NCBI GenBank assembly: GCA_015039365.1
Contig: WION01000363.1
Location: 1-53,273 of the forward strand
DNA from: Amanita rubescens
Lineage: Eukaryota > Basidiomycota > Agaricomycetes > Agaricales > Amanitaceae
Length of the DNA stretch: 53,273 bases
Reading direction: 5' to 3'
Every line of letters begins with the position of its first letter. Within the stretch, counting starts at the first letter, position 1. The notes under the pieces are model-generated. The model saw only the letters and a list, made by a program, of their open reading frames with translations. It had not been told where the DNA came from and made no database searches. This document shows positions 22,416 through 32,959 of this stretch, one piece after another. The translations under genes and the position numbers were made by a program.

Positions 22416-23048
22416 TCATAAATCACCAAACGGTGGCATGATCTGGGGTGGCGAAAATTTGACCTCCACTTCAAATCCCCTACCCGCGCCCATCCACACC
22501 AAGTCACATATGGCAGATATCGCATACTCCTCTTCATTGTCAATGAGATGGACAGTCAGAAGGCACAAGCTTGGGAATTGGTCTTTTCCCCACCGTTCGA
22601 TGATCTTTATTATTGCGCGTAAATACCTCAGACTTTTGTGTATTCCGATATAGATTGTGATCTTCTTTAGAGAATGTGCTGTGGAGCAGCGCGTAAGGGA
22701 TCTAAGAGCATCCAGCGCCCACAGTTTGTCCGTGATTATCACGTGCTCCAATTCAGGAGCCCAATTAATGACCCTCGCGGTACTGCAGTCCAGTGCATCA
22801 AGCGATAGAGTCTTGAGATGGCTCACTTTGCGCAAGAAAGTTTCAACGATGGGTTCATAAGATTTGCGCAGGGGATAAATGAGGTGCAATCTTTCCAGAG
22901 AAGGAGCTCTGATGAGTGAAACGAGATGATTGTGTTGGACATAATAGGTTTTGAGTGAGGGCATTTCGACAGGAGTTTTGATCACTGGTAACGCATCTTC
23001 ATTTAGAAAGGGTGGCATTTGGATCACCAGTTCCTCGAGGCACGTCAT
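22416..23048 (-). pseudogene. 5'-truncated F-box family copy (copy 4)
   Basis: 210 residues that align by eye with the C-terminal half of copy 3: LEELVIQMPPF, MPSLKTYYVQHNHLVSLIRAPSLERLHLIYPL, LKTLSLDALDCST, and FPSLCLLTVHLIDNEEEYAISAICDLVWMGAGRGFEVEV. The F-box and first half are absent. The homologous reading stops near 23060, where unrelated AT-rich sequence starts, so an insertion or deletion probably removed the 5' half. Confidence 0.7.
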
Positions 23049-23059
23049 CTTGTCAAGCT

Positions 23060-23443
23060 CTGTAAACAGTCTGGAAGTAGTACATCAGGAAAACTCCACT
23101 TTCTCTTACCGTACTTATTGTTACTTATTTTACTTCGGTAAGTGGATAAGGAGAATAAGTAAATAAGTGAGATCTACTTATATCAGTAGATCCCTTACTT
23201 ACGAAGCGCTTAAAAGTACGGCTAAGCATTGTTTCAAGTAACTTAAGTCAATGATAAGCAGGACGCTAAGTTAGTAACATATTTATTACATGACACTCTA
23301 TTGTACTCTATTCGCTGTCAGGTTCGTAAGCGAGCGCACGTGCATCGTTTGGCATTGGCATTGGCAAGGCTCCCGCAGTTGACCGCACTATACCTGAGGC
23401 TTCCAATGCCCTTTCGAGTACCTTCTCCCACTTACGCTCGGCG
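23060..23443. repeat. TAAGTA-rich sequence at the truncation point of F-box copy 4
   Basis: From about 23085 to 23250 the sequence is dense in repeated TTACTTA / TAAGTAA words on both strands, giving imperfect hairpins. It begins where F-box copy 4 loses homology, so it may be an inserted element. No target duplication was found. Confidence 0.35.
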
Positions 23444-23625
23444 CTAGGCATTGGCGTGGGTAACCCATGGGTATGGGCACTCAAACCCACACCCACACCC
23501 ACCAGATACCCATACCCACAGTGGTGGGTATGGGTAAACCCATGGGTTTACCCAAGGGTATCATGGGTATCATGGGTACTCTACCCATGGAAGACCCATG
23601 GGTTCAACCTTAATTCAGAGCCAAG
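23444..23625. repeat. TGGGTA/TACCCA palindrome-rich hAT-type end
   Basis: The block opens with TAGGCATTGGCGTGGGTA and is then made of TGGGTA and TACCCA words in alternating orientation (for example AACCCATGGGTT). Its opening resembles the terminus of the hAT element at 34183 (TAGGGATTGGC...GGGT). It is therefore probably the low-coordinate end of the hAT copy whose transposase fragment lies at 23805-24516. Confidence 0.5.
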
Positions 23626-23699
23626 AGGAAGTTTTTAAGTATTGGATAATTTATATTGTGGTTCATATACAAGTACTCAGATAACAACACAGTGATATT

Positions 23700-23804
23700 T
23701 GACGAAGAAGACAGGTCTACGCGAGAGCGTGTCCACAGCATGAGCAGGTGCAATAGCTTACCTATTGCGATATGATCTTAGCACTACCCTTCGGCGTGGT
23801 AGTG
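23700..23804 (-). repeat. truncated LTR end (105 bases)
   Basis: On the minus strand this is the last 105 bases of the LTR found whole at 24517-24923, ending CTTCTTCGTCA. It matches 24517-24621 with only about two differences (GATATG/GATATT, CGTGG/CGTAG). It abuts hAT coding sequence at 23805. Confidence 0.8.
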
Positions 23805-24516
23805 CGAGGTCCAAGCGTCGGTGGCGAAGCTCAGGCGTCCTTCGTATTCCTGGTGTGTGCTCAGTATTAAACCTATATCTAATTACATCAAACTGACCTG
23901 CAACATTTTAGCGATGCGCTCCCGGGCGCGCTTAAATACAAGTCTCACATCCCGGGAAACAGTCTCTGGGGACGGAATATAGTACTCAGGCCTCCCCGTC
24001 TTCATCAAATTGTTAAAACCACGATCGCGAACGATGGAAAAGGGGCGTAGACTTTCCGAAACCCAGTGGACAATCTCCGTGCTACAAATTACAATAGTAT
24101 GATGAGATAAGACCTTATCAGTGATTGGAGATCGTACCGAGTCTCCGACTTGCTATGCTGTCGATGCATGTAAGTAACCCTTCCTTCTTTGCGCTCGAAA
24201 GCTGCTGTAATAGTTCCATCGCGCAGCAACGGCTGAATGACCGATTTACGAGCAACGTCACAAGTCCTGGCTTCATCGGCAAGCCTAACGGTATCGTCTC
24301 CCCAGCATCGTTTCGCATGCTTTCGCATGTTACTAGTGGATTTCGCGTCTTTGGTGTCAAGGTAACGTCTTACTCCTTTTCTGCAGCCCTTCGCAACACA
24401 TTTGAACTCGTGATAGCGGCGACCACCTTCATGTCCTATAACCGGGTCCAGTGCATAGAACGCATAGATCGAGGACGTCCATTCATCACGTAACTGCTCT
24501 GTTAACATGGGTAAGC
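23805..24516 (-). pseudogene. hAT transposase N-terminal fragment between two LTR ends
   Basis: The minus strand reads the start of a basidiomycete hAT transposase: EWTSSIYAFYALDPVIG, GGRRYHEFKCVAKGC...RRYLDTKDAKSTSNMRKHAKRCWG (BED-type zinc-finger pattern C..C..H..C), VTYMHRQHSKSETR. In a second exon come VHWVSESLRPFSIVRDRGF, MKTGRPEYYIPSPETVSRDVRLVFKRARERIAKMLQ, then after an intron YEGRLSFATDAWTS. It stops there, at the truncated LTR. The catalytic region after the first TDAWT-associated Asp is missing, so the fragment cannot make an active transposase. Confidence 0.85.
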
Positions 24517-24923
24517 TGACGAAGAAGACAGGTCTACGCGAGAGCGTGTCCACAGCATGAGCAGGTGCAATAGCTTACCTATTGCGATATTATCTTAGCA
24601 CTACCCTTCGGCGTAGTAGTGATAGTAAGAGGAAGAGAATGGATTATCCTATTCTACGATACAGGACAGGTTTATATACTAAGAGAGAACAAATATGTGT
24701 CTACATATGTGTAAGCGTATAGTATAGATGGGAAGATATGGCGTGCTAAGCACACCATAAGGTGCGATCATGAGTCTATCATGATGTCACCATGATATCA
24801 TAATGAAGTCATTATGATGTCATCTCTATGTCATACATAAAGGATGACGCGAGCGATATGAGTAACATTGATTGTAGTCAATCAGTAGTTAATCATTCTA
24901 TAAATATAATTCTATATTTAACA
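24517..24923 (-). repeat. 3' LTR of the Copia element
   Basis: On the minus strand it starts TGTTAAATATAG and ends CTTCTTCGTCA, the usual TG...CA form, about 407 bases. A polypurine tract (AAGCGAAGGGGTG, 24924-24936) lies directly upstream of it in the element's direction. No second full copy exists in the window, so the boundary rests on the TG/CA ends, the polypurine tract and the truncated copy at 23700. Confidence 0.75.
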
Positions 24924-24945
24924 CACCCCTTCGCTTAGATATCCT

Positions 24946-27900
24946 TTATTTAAAGTCTATGATGTTCTCGTCATAGAAGGGATCTATATCCGATTCCTGT
25001 TGATCAATAAGACCATCAAGAAGTTCCATCAACTTCTTGTGTGATAGACGATCAATATTATCTAATTCAAGATTTTGCCAATCAAGAATAAATTTCGTCA
25101 GATCACGGATTTCCTCAGTCTCTAATCGATCTGGTCTTTTGATTAATGCATTTGTAGAAGTCGGATATTCTTCTAAGGAAAGTCCCAATCGTTCTCTAAA
25201 GAATTTGACCTTTTCAAAGGATAAATTCTTAGTCATGAGATCCGCATTTTGTTCATTTGTTGGTATATATTCAAGGACTACCTTTTTAGTCTCGATCAAC
25301 TCGCGAACGAAATGATAGCGAATATCAATGTGTTTGGAACGATGTTCTTGTGCAGGATTTTGTGCCCAAAATATAGCGCCTTGGTTATCTACGCTAAGTA
25401 AGATGCTCTTAATAGGTGCACCTATTTCGTAAAATAGATTTTCAACCCATGCAATCTGTCTTGCAGCATCTGATAAAGATATGTATTCTGCTTCAGTTGA
25501 AGACAGAGCTACAGTCTTTTGTTTTCTACTCGTCCAAGCTACCGCACCACCAGCTAACATTAAGACATAACCGTTTATAGATCGTCGTGTATTACGATCA
25601 GCGGCCCAGTCAGCGTCAGCGTAGGCTCTAAATTTATTATTGCCTTTGGCGCTATAAACGATTTTGACGTTTAAGGTATGAGCAATGTATTTGACTATAT
25701 ACAATGCTTTTTGAATGTGTTCTTGGGACGGGTTTGATGAAAATTGGGACATCAAAATTACTGCATAAATTATATCAGGCCTAGTTCCTAAGGCAAGATA
25801 TAGAAGGGATCCTATTATCTGTTGATAATAAGAACGTTCCTGTGGTGTGCATTCTCCTTCATTCTTTATAGGAGCATACCCAGCAGGTAACGGTGTGCGT
25901 ACAGACTTGCAATCTTCAAGTCCAAATCGCTTAACAACCTTCAAGGCATAAGGGCCTTGATCTATTACTAAGAATCCTAAATCACGGTTGTAATTGACTT
26001 GGATTCGGAGATACTCTTTGATCTTTCCAAGATCACGACATTCCCACATCTCCATAAATTTCTTTTTAATGGATACGATGGTGGAATCGTCATTTCCCAT
26101 AAAGAGTATATCGTCGACATACAATATGCATATCGTGATAGTATTCTTGCCTTTACGAACATAAACGCCAGAATCAGACAAGCATCGCTCGAAATGCAAT
26201 GATTTCAACGATTTATCAGCTTGTTTATTCCAGGCATATGATGCCTGTTTCAATCCATATATGGCTTTCCTCAGCCTATATACTTTAGATTCTTGTCCTT
26301 TTACAACGAAACCTTCTGGCTGGGCCATGTAAATATCTTCATCAAGATCGCCATATAAGAAGGCAGTTTTTACATCTAGAGCTTGTATATCCCAGTTTTC
26401 AAGCACTGATGTGGCCAGAAGTATTCGGATTGTTTCATATCTCGCTACAGGCGAGAATGTTTCGTCGTAATCTAATCCGGGACGTTGACTAAAACCTTTA
26501 GCTACGACGCGAGCTTTTTTGCGTCCATCGGTTTTTAAGTCGAAAACCCAACGACATCTGATTAGGTTTCGTCCTTTTGGAAGATCAACTAACTCCCAAA
26601 TATCTCTAGATTGAAGAGATTTAAATTCGTCATCCATTGCAATCTTCCATTGTTTATACAATTGAGGATTACTGGAGCGCATTTTAGATATATCTCTATA
26701 GTCATATGGAATATTATCCACAAGGGGGACAGCCGCTTTTAGAAGAAAATGAAGAAATTCATTTCCTGATTCATTAATCATTCGGGTTAAATGATCATGT
26801 TCCGCAGATTTTAATTCAGACTTTAAAGCAAAGATTTCTTTGAGTAGAGTAGCAGAATCATTCATTCTATCAGGGTTCCTGTCTGCTGACGGTGGATCCT
26901 GAGTCGAAGAACTCGGAGTTTTATCTTTTAACTGTTCTCGTAAAGCATCTCGCTTTTGCTGAATTTCTGCTTCTATCTGTGCAGGAGTTTTATCTCCATA
27001 CGCGTTGTCTCTTTGTACCCTTGGAACTGGAAAACGACCAGAACGGCGAGGACCTATTTGTACAGAGGGTGGACCTGGATCAGATATGATCGGTGGAGGA
27101 GGTCTAGGTCTCTGAGCAAATTCTCTAAAACGATCTCTTTGACGTTGTTCAAATTGATCAAATTCTCGATCCGTCATAAATGGGTTTTCTATTTCATCAC
27201 GATCTCTTTGATTTAAAGAGAAGGGATTATCTTCATCCATAGGACTACGAGGCGAAGGTGGCCTAGATACATATGGTATCGGTGTTATAGGTCTAGAAGG
27301 AACAGGAGTCTCCTCTTTTATTTGTGGAGAGGGAGTACGTCTAAAGGGTTCAGGAGTTTTACGTTTCTTAAACATATCACTCATTTGACGTTTGAATTGA
27401 TCTCGTAGACGAGACTGTTTATCAATTCCTTGACCCTTTTTCCAATCATCGCGTTGTCTACGATAATTGTCACGTCTTTCTTGTTCTCTTTCTTCCCTTT
27501 GCCTTCGGATATTATCATCCAAAAAATCTCTTCGACGATCGGCAAATTCATCACCGTCATCATCATCGTTTGAATCATCAGAAGGGTCTGATTGCTGTCT
27601 ATCAGGAGATGCACCCCTTCGATTCAAATCGGGTGAGCGTCTTCTGCTCGGAGAACGTCTACGGTTCTCTGGGAGTAAGTTATCTAAATCCAAATTTTGT
27701 GGAGGGCGGTTAGGTTCCTCTTGAGGAATCGCCTCCCAGATCGGACCAAGATCTTCAGTAATTATATCTGCAGTCTTTCCTTTACGCGGAAACCTGTTTT
27801 CAAAGAATGTGGCCTGGGAGGATATGACCAGTGTGTTTGTCGACGTCATGAACCTATAGCCTTTGGTTCCTGATTCATATCCTACAAAAGTACATAAAAC

Positions 27901-30792
27901 GGATTTCTCGGACAGCTTATCCGGTCTCCGTTGATCAGGGATAAATACCCAGGCTTCACATCCAAATACTCGAAAGTATGATACGTCTGGTTTTTTATTA
28001 AGAAGATTTTCCAGAGGGGTTTTCCATTTAGTCCGTTTTAGGGGAGTACGGTTGTACACATGCACAGCCGTTCTGAATGAGAACTCCCACCAAGATTTCG
28101 GACATCCTGCGTCTAATCGCATAGCCTCAGCTTTGTCTGACAAAGTCTGATTCATGCGTTCAACGCGACCATTTTGTTGTGGGGTGTAAGGAGCTGTCTG
28201 TTGATGTTTAATTCCTTTTGATTTAAGGAATTCTTCAAAGGCTTTATTTACAAATTCCCCCCCTCGATCAGAACGGAGGTGAGAAATAGGTTGTTTTGGA
28301 TCTACAAACTCATTATACCATCCGGTAAAATATTCTAGAGTTTGATCTTTGGTTTTAAGTAAACCAATCCACGTATACGAAGTGAAATCGTCAACGATAA
28401 CACCAATATATTTGTATTTGTGGTAAGATATGGCCGGTACGGTCATAAGATCCATATGGAGTAACTCGAAAGGACGAGTAGCTCTCTTCGAAGACAGTTT
28501 ATAAGGTTTTGCCTTCATTTTGCCTTTTAGACAACCTTCACAACGTAGTTTTCCTTCTGGAAGTGTAACTTCTTTCCATCCATTGACATTTAACGGTATC
28601 TTCGAAAAGACTTCGTTAGATGGATGACCAAAACGTTTATGCCAGGTCTCATAGTCCAATAGTTTTTCTATAGACTCTGCGTTTGGTTTCTTTGTCGGTC
28701 TTCCAAGAATTAATTTAGAATTCCTGTTGGCTAAGCCAGGACCGGAAACCAGTGTAGGATTCATTATAATAATCCTACCTCGAGCGTAAACTAATGTATC
28801 ATCGGGCATAAGATAATGTCCTTCGATACACGTTCTACCCGAGTCTGTAAAGGAAAAGACTACCATCTTTTCATCTTGTTTACAAGTTAATCCTTGTCGG
28901 ATCAATCTGCCGTTTGAAATCAAGCGTGCAGTTGCCCGTGGCATATATAATACCGGGAAGAGCTTTACGAGTGTTACTTCTCCTGTGGATAACTTGTGTT
29001 CAAGAATAACTGTGCCAAGTCCCTCAAGACGATCTAAACCATTAGCAGTTTTAACACTATGGTTTTCATTTGCAGGAAATTCTCTGTATTCGGAGAAGTC
29101 TTTCCTACTAAAGGTAAAGTGATCGGATGCACCGGAGTCACACATCCATAGTGTGTCTCCAGTACGTTTCTCTACACATTCCGGACAGGGACATGTCGGA
29201 TGTACTTTATCCTTAAATTTTCTTTTATTGACCGCTAAACATGTAAAAGGTTTTTTAAACATGTTACCAATATTATATGATCGTTCGATCATATTTGCAT
29301 TATAAATGGCAGTGTCACACGACTTATCTCTTACGAGGCAGGTTTCGTCTAAATTTTCTTTATAATTTATACTATCATATAGTACAGATTGTTCAAAGAA
29401 GGAATTTATAGTACGACGATGGTGTCCCAATTTAGGGAACACCATTTTCATTGCTGCCTCTATAAAGAGAAAGTTAGCCATTTCCAGCTTCTTAATGGTT
29501 TCATACCATTGTTCGCCGTTATCTTCATAGTAATAATCATCATAATATAGTTCAGCTTCCTGATCTATATCCATGTTTTTATAGTCGATATCGTCTGACG
29601 ATATCCCCATTCCTCGGTTCGATTTATAGGACTCAAAGTCCAGTTCATCCTTTTCTCTTTGTTTGCCTTTGCTGGAGCCGGCAACTGGCTCAGTGATGTC
29701 ATAAGGCCCAATACGGGCGACGGTATGTGCAGAACTCATAGTATGTTCTGCTGCTTTGGCAGCCTTCTTCTCGGCTGCATCTGCCTTTCGGCGTTCTCGG
29801 TTCCTCTCCCAGTTAGGACCACGTGTTTGGCCCTCAACTTTACCCAGCCAATTTTGATTTGCCGGAGGAGCAGTAGGAGCCGGTGTCTGAGCGCCTTGTG
29901 GAGGCCTAGAATAAGGCCTCCCCCCACGTCCACGACCTGCTCCGCGGCCACGTCCGCGAGCACGTCCTCGTCCTCGTCCACGTACTTGTTGCCATGGTTG
30001 CTGCTGTTGTTGCGACGTATTTGCCGTCGCGGCAGATTCAGGGTGCCTTCGGCGCCACTCATTCTGGATTAAGGGAAGTATCCCTTGGATCGTAAGATCC
30101 GATGGTTCTGTTGTGGCTAGAACCACAGCGGCAAAATTGTCCCAATGACGGGGGACAGCTGAAAGTACAATCATTGCCTGTACATTTTCAGGCAATACGA
30201 TTCCGCTAGATGATAAGCGGTTTATGATGGCGAGGAGGTCGTTTAAGGATTGTGTGGGATCCTTTTTATCTTGAAACTTCCAAGTAACGGCTAATTGGAA
30301 GTCATTATATATACCGGCAGACGTTGTCACACCGTATTGATTTGCTAAATTCCGCCATAAAACTCTGGCGGCATTTACTTCTGAATTGATCTGCTGTATG
30401 GTAGCAGAACATTTCATGTTTATGGATCCGAGGATGCGATCATCCTCGACAACCCAATCTTCAAAAGCCTTTTTAACGGCCTTTGCATCATCAACCATTT
30501 GTTGGGTGATAGCCGGCTCACCCTCAACGGCTGGGATTGCAGGTGTTGCTGGATGTGCACCATGTGCGGCAACTGCTGCTACCGCAGGTTGTGCAGTTAT
30601 TGCTGCACGAACACCTGTATCAATGAAGAATTGTTGTAGCGGAGTAATCCGCGGGGGATGAACATAATCATCCTTAAGGTACTGAAACAGTCCCTTTGTT
30701 TGTAATAGGAAACGCATCATGCGTTCCCATTCTTTATAATTAGTTCCATTTAAAACGGGAATGGAACTAGGAATCGTCAAGTCGTTAGACAT
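24946..30792 (-). mobile_element. Copia LTR retrotransposon, intact gag-pol ORF
   Basis: One uninterrupted ORF of 1948 codons. Order: Gag N-terminal region (about 1-260); an Arg/Gly-rich RGRGRGRARGRGRG box (271-291); a cysteine pair CPCPEC (534-539); aspartic protease DSGAS (552-556); GAG-pre-integrase (HKRFGHPS, CEGC); integrase with D781, D842 and E878, the last two 35 residues apart; a long charged disordered linker (about 1030-1350); reverse transcriptase with YVDD (1558-1561); and RNase H (YADADWAADRNTRRSINGY, STEAEY). Gene order integrase before reverse transcriptase makes it Copia (Pseudoviridae type). The lack of any stop or frameshift over 5.8 kb suggests recent activity. A 3' LTR follows, but no matching 5' LTR is seen. 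Confidence 0.95.
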
Positions 30793-30793
30793 G

Positions 30794-31344
30794 TTAGACG
30801 AGGAAGGCGGAGGTGATGATTATGATATAGGCGGTTAGAAGACGCCAAAAGAAATGGAAGTTTCTTTGATTTTCGAGGTTTTCAACCTCTTGGTTATCTC
30901 TTTCGAGATTAAGGCGTGTACGCCTATTTGCTATGTGTTGGGCTACTGAAGTGCCCCTAGGTGGAATCCAAAGATCTAAGGTGGGTGGAACACCTTCTTC
31001 AATAGCTTCTTGACGACGACGATGTATTATCTCGTCTTGCAAGGTGCGACTGTTATTAAGTCGTGCGGCTAGGAAGTGATCTCTTCGATCGTGAATTGTG
31101 ACAGGTCCACGAGTTGTGACACCGAATCTGGTATCAGGGTTGACAACACGAACTATCGTCCTAGAGTAGGACGAAGATGGAATTGGTGCCGGTGTATCAA
31201 TAAAAGTCCGGTTCCCTATGGTTAAGGGAAACGGTGGGATTGGTGCGTCGTAAGAAGGAGGTAATCTCCGGGCAGGAGGAAATGATTCTCCTTCGGCTTC
31301 GTAGACTGGTAACGGAGTACTAGTTTCGGAATCCAGTTTTCTTT
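30794..31344 (-). CDS. upstream ORF of the Copia element, ends in a membrane segment
   Basis: An open frame runs from an intron-acceptor-like TTTTAG (ending at 31345) to a TAA at 30794-30796. Its first ATG is at 31042 (82 codons from there), but the frame is open for about 183 codons from the acceptor. The sequence is proline-rich (PPARRLPPSYDAPIPPFPL), then charged, and ends with FFWRLLTAYIIIITSAFLV, a predicted single membrane segment. Its stop is separated from the gag-pol ATG by one base (TAACATG), so re-initiation is possible. I do not recognise a family. It may be an element-specific accessory ORF or a captured exon. Confidence 0.55.
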
Positions 31345-32044
31345 CCTAAAAGAGAATTTAATGAGCTTTAAAGCTTAATTAAAGCTAAAAAGTCTAATTC
31401 GTCTTTATTAAGTTACCAGGGTGCCTTAGACTAGAATGTCAGACTATATAGAGTTCCTCGGTTACGAGTACAGTCCATATTCGGTTAAACCAACCGACCC
31501 TGAGTAACTTAGTTACAAGCCAAGCTTAGATAAAGCTCAGGTCCACAGGTCCACTCGGTCTTGAAAGCTCGGATTATCCCTGAATGCTGTAAATGACATG
31601 CAAAATCAATCGCTGGCTCTAGCGCTCTTGGGCGAACCACGGTTTTACCCGTTGCGATTGTAAATAGAAATAATGTCTGGTCCATAAACCCCCCAGACCA
31701 TTATATAAGCACGACCGGTAATCAATATGAAACTTCTAAATGGGATTATGGGATCACCATAGAGCCCAAACTTAGAATGATCCTAACGATCATTCCGACT
31801 AAAGGAGTCCCTAAGGGCGCATCCTTAATAGACTGCGTGTACCACCCACAATGAGGTGTCAGCACGTCCTTTATACTAGAAGTTTCTATATACGAGCCAT
31901 ATTGTATTATAAAGCCTCTAAGGGCTTATGATGTTATATCGTGCATGAATACCCCAGTCACATCACAGAGGGCAAGTATAACTCTGTGGGGGCCGACGTT
32001 GCCATGCCAGCGTCGAGAAACATAGGAAGCCCTTTTCTTGTGTG
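31345..32044. other. probable 5' leader of the Copia element and flank
   Basis: This 700-base stretch lies upstream of the element's ORFs. It contains a TATATAA word near 31704, but I found no sequence matching the 3' LTR and no clear primer-binding site. The element's 5' boundary therefore cannot be placed. Confidence 0.4.
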
Positions 32045-32078
32045 CATAGTGACGGTCCCATATGGGACCGTCACTATG
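32045..32078. repeat. 34-base perfect palindrome
   Basis: The 17 bases CATAGTGACGGTCCCAT are followed immediately by their exact reverse complement, with no spacer. It could be a transposon end-to-end junction, a binding site for a dimer, or a cruciform. Confidence 0.9.
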
Positions 32079-32099
32079 GCTGAGTTTAAAAGGAGCATT

Positions 32100-32959
32100 T
32101 CCTGTAGAGTATCACCACTGAGGCCTCACCACTGCTAGTACTGCCACCTAGTTGCTCATAGGGCTAGGGGGATGACAGGGATATACCCCCAGATGTTTCC
32201 TACCACCTACTACTACTTGTTGAAGGACCACGCAAGCATCAAGTATATATATATGTGAGCTGGAGAGGCAAATGATATATGCAACTGACCCATACCTGCC
32301 AATACATACTTGCTGATGGACTTGGCAGGTCCTGCTCATTTTGTGACACTGACTAGTGACATAATATGGTCAATTATATAGAATGTATCATACTGCAAGC
32401 CATTCTTGCACCCAACCAACACCTCCATATGTATGATGATGTTTCAATACCGCCACCACCACTGCTCCAATACTCAGCACAATGACTGCTCCTCAAGTGC
32501 TCACAGGGTGGCACTAACCACCTACTATCATATCACCATTGCTGCTACCACCACGGCTACTCTAGTAGACTGTAGTAACAGCAACAACAAAGGTTGTACC
32601 TACCACTGGCCTAGGGAGCAATGGCCTAGGGATGGCCCACCATTATCACCACCATCATTGGATTTGGTACCATTCCCATGCACAAGTGGCTACTGTGTTA
32701 CTACTATCAGCACTAGTGCAACCACTACAAACTGCCACCACCTGCCACCACTACTGAATTGAAGGGCCTCTATGATTGAGGATTTATTGTTCCAAGGCTG
32801 AAGTGTAATGGACAGTTAATAATACTATGACTACACTAACTACAAATGCAAGTATTTGATGCTGACTTCACTTGAATGTACATATACATGTTTACCTCTG
32901 GAATTCCTCATGAGGAAACCCCTTACAATCACCCTCACCACCACCCACCACCAGCCCTA
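32100..32959. repeat. CCA/CAC-rich low-complexity sequence
   Basis: The plus strand is dense in ACC, CAC and CTA triplets with no recognisable gene. The segment near 32770-32820 (TTCCAAGGC...GTAATGGACAGTTAA) recurs near 36390-36470, so it belongs to the repeat family of the neighbouring inverted-repeat block. Confidence 0.5.

Noticed and set aside
23456..23638. Telomere-like repeat array
   Set aside because: The TGGGTA words alternate in orientation and lack a regular tandem order; the block fits a hAT subterminal region better.
29659..30072. Plus-strand ORF inside the Copia element
   Set aside because: Antisense shadow of the Arg/Gly and Ala-rich part of gag.
31345..32100. A 5' LTR for the Copia element
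   Set aside because: No stretch here resembles 24517-24923, and no clear TG...CA block next to a primer-binding site is visible.
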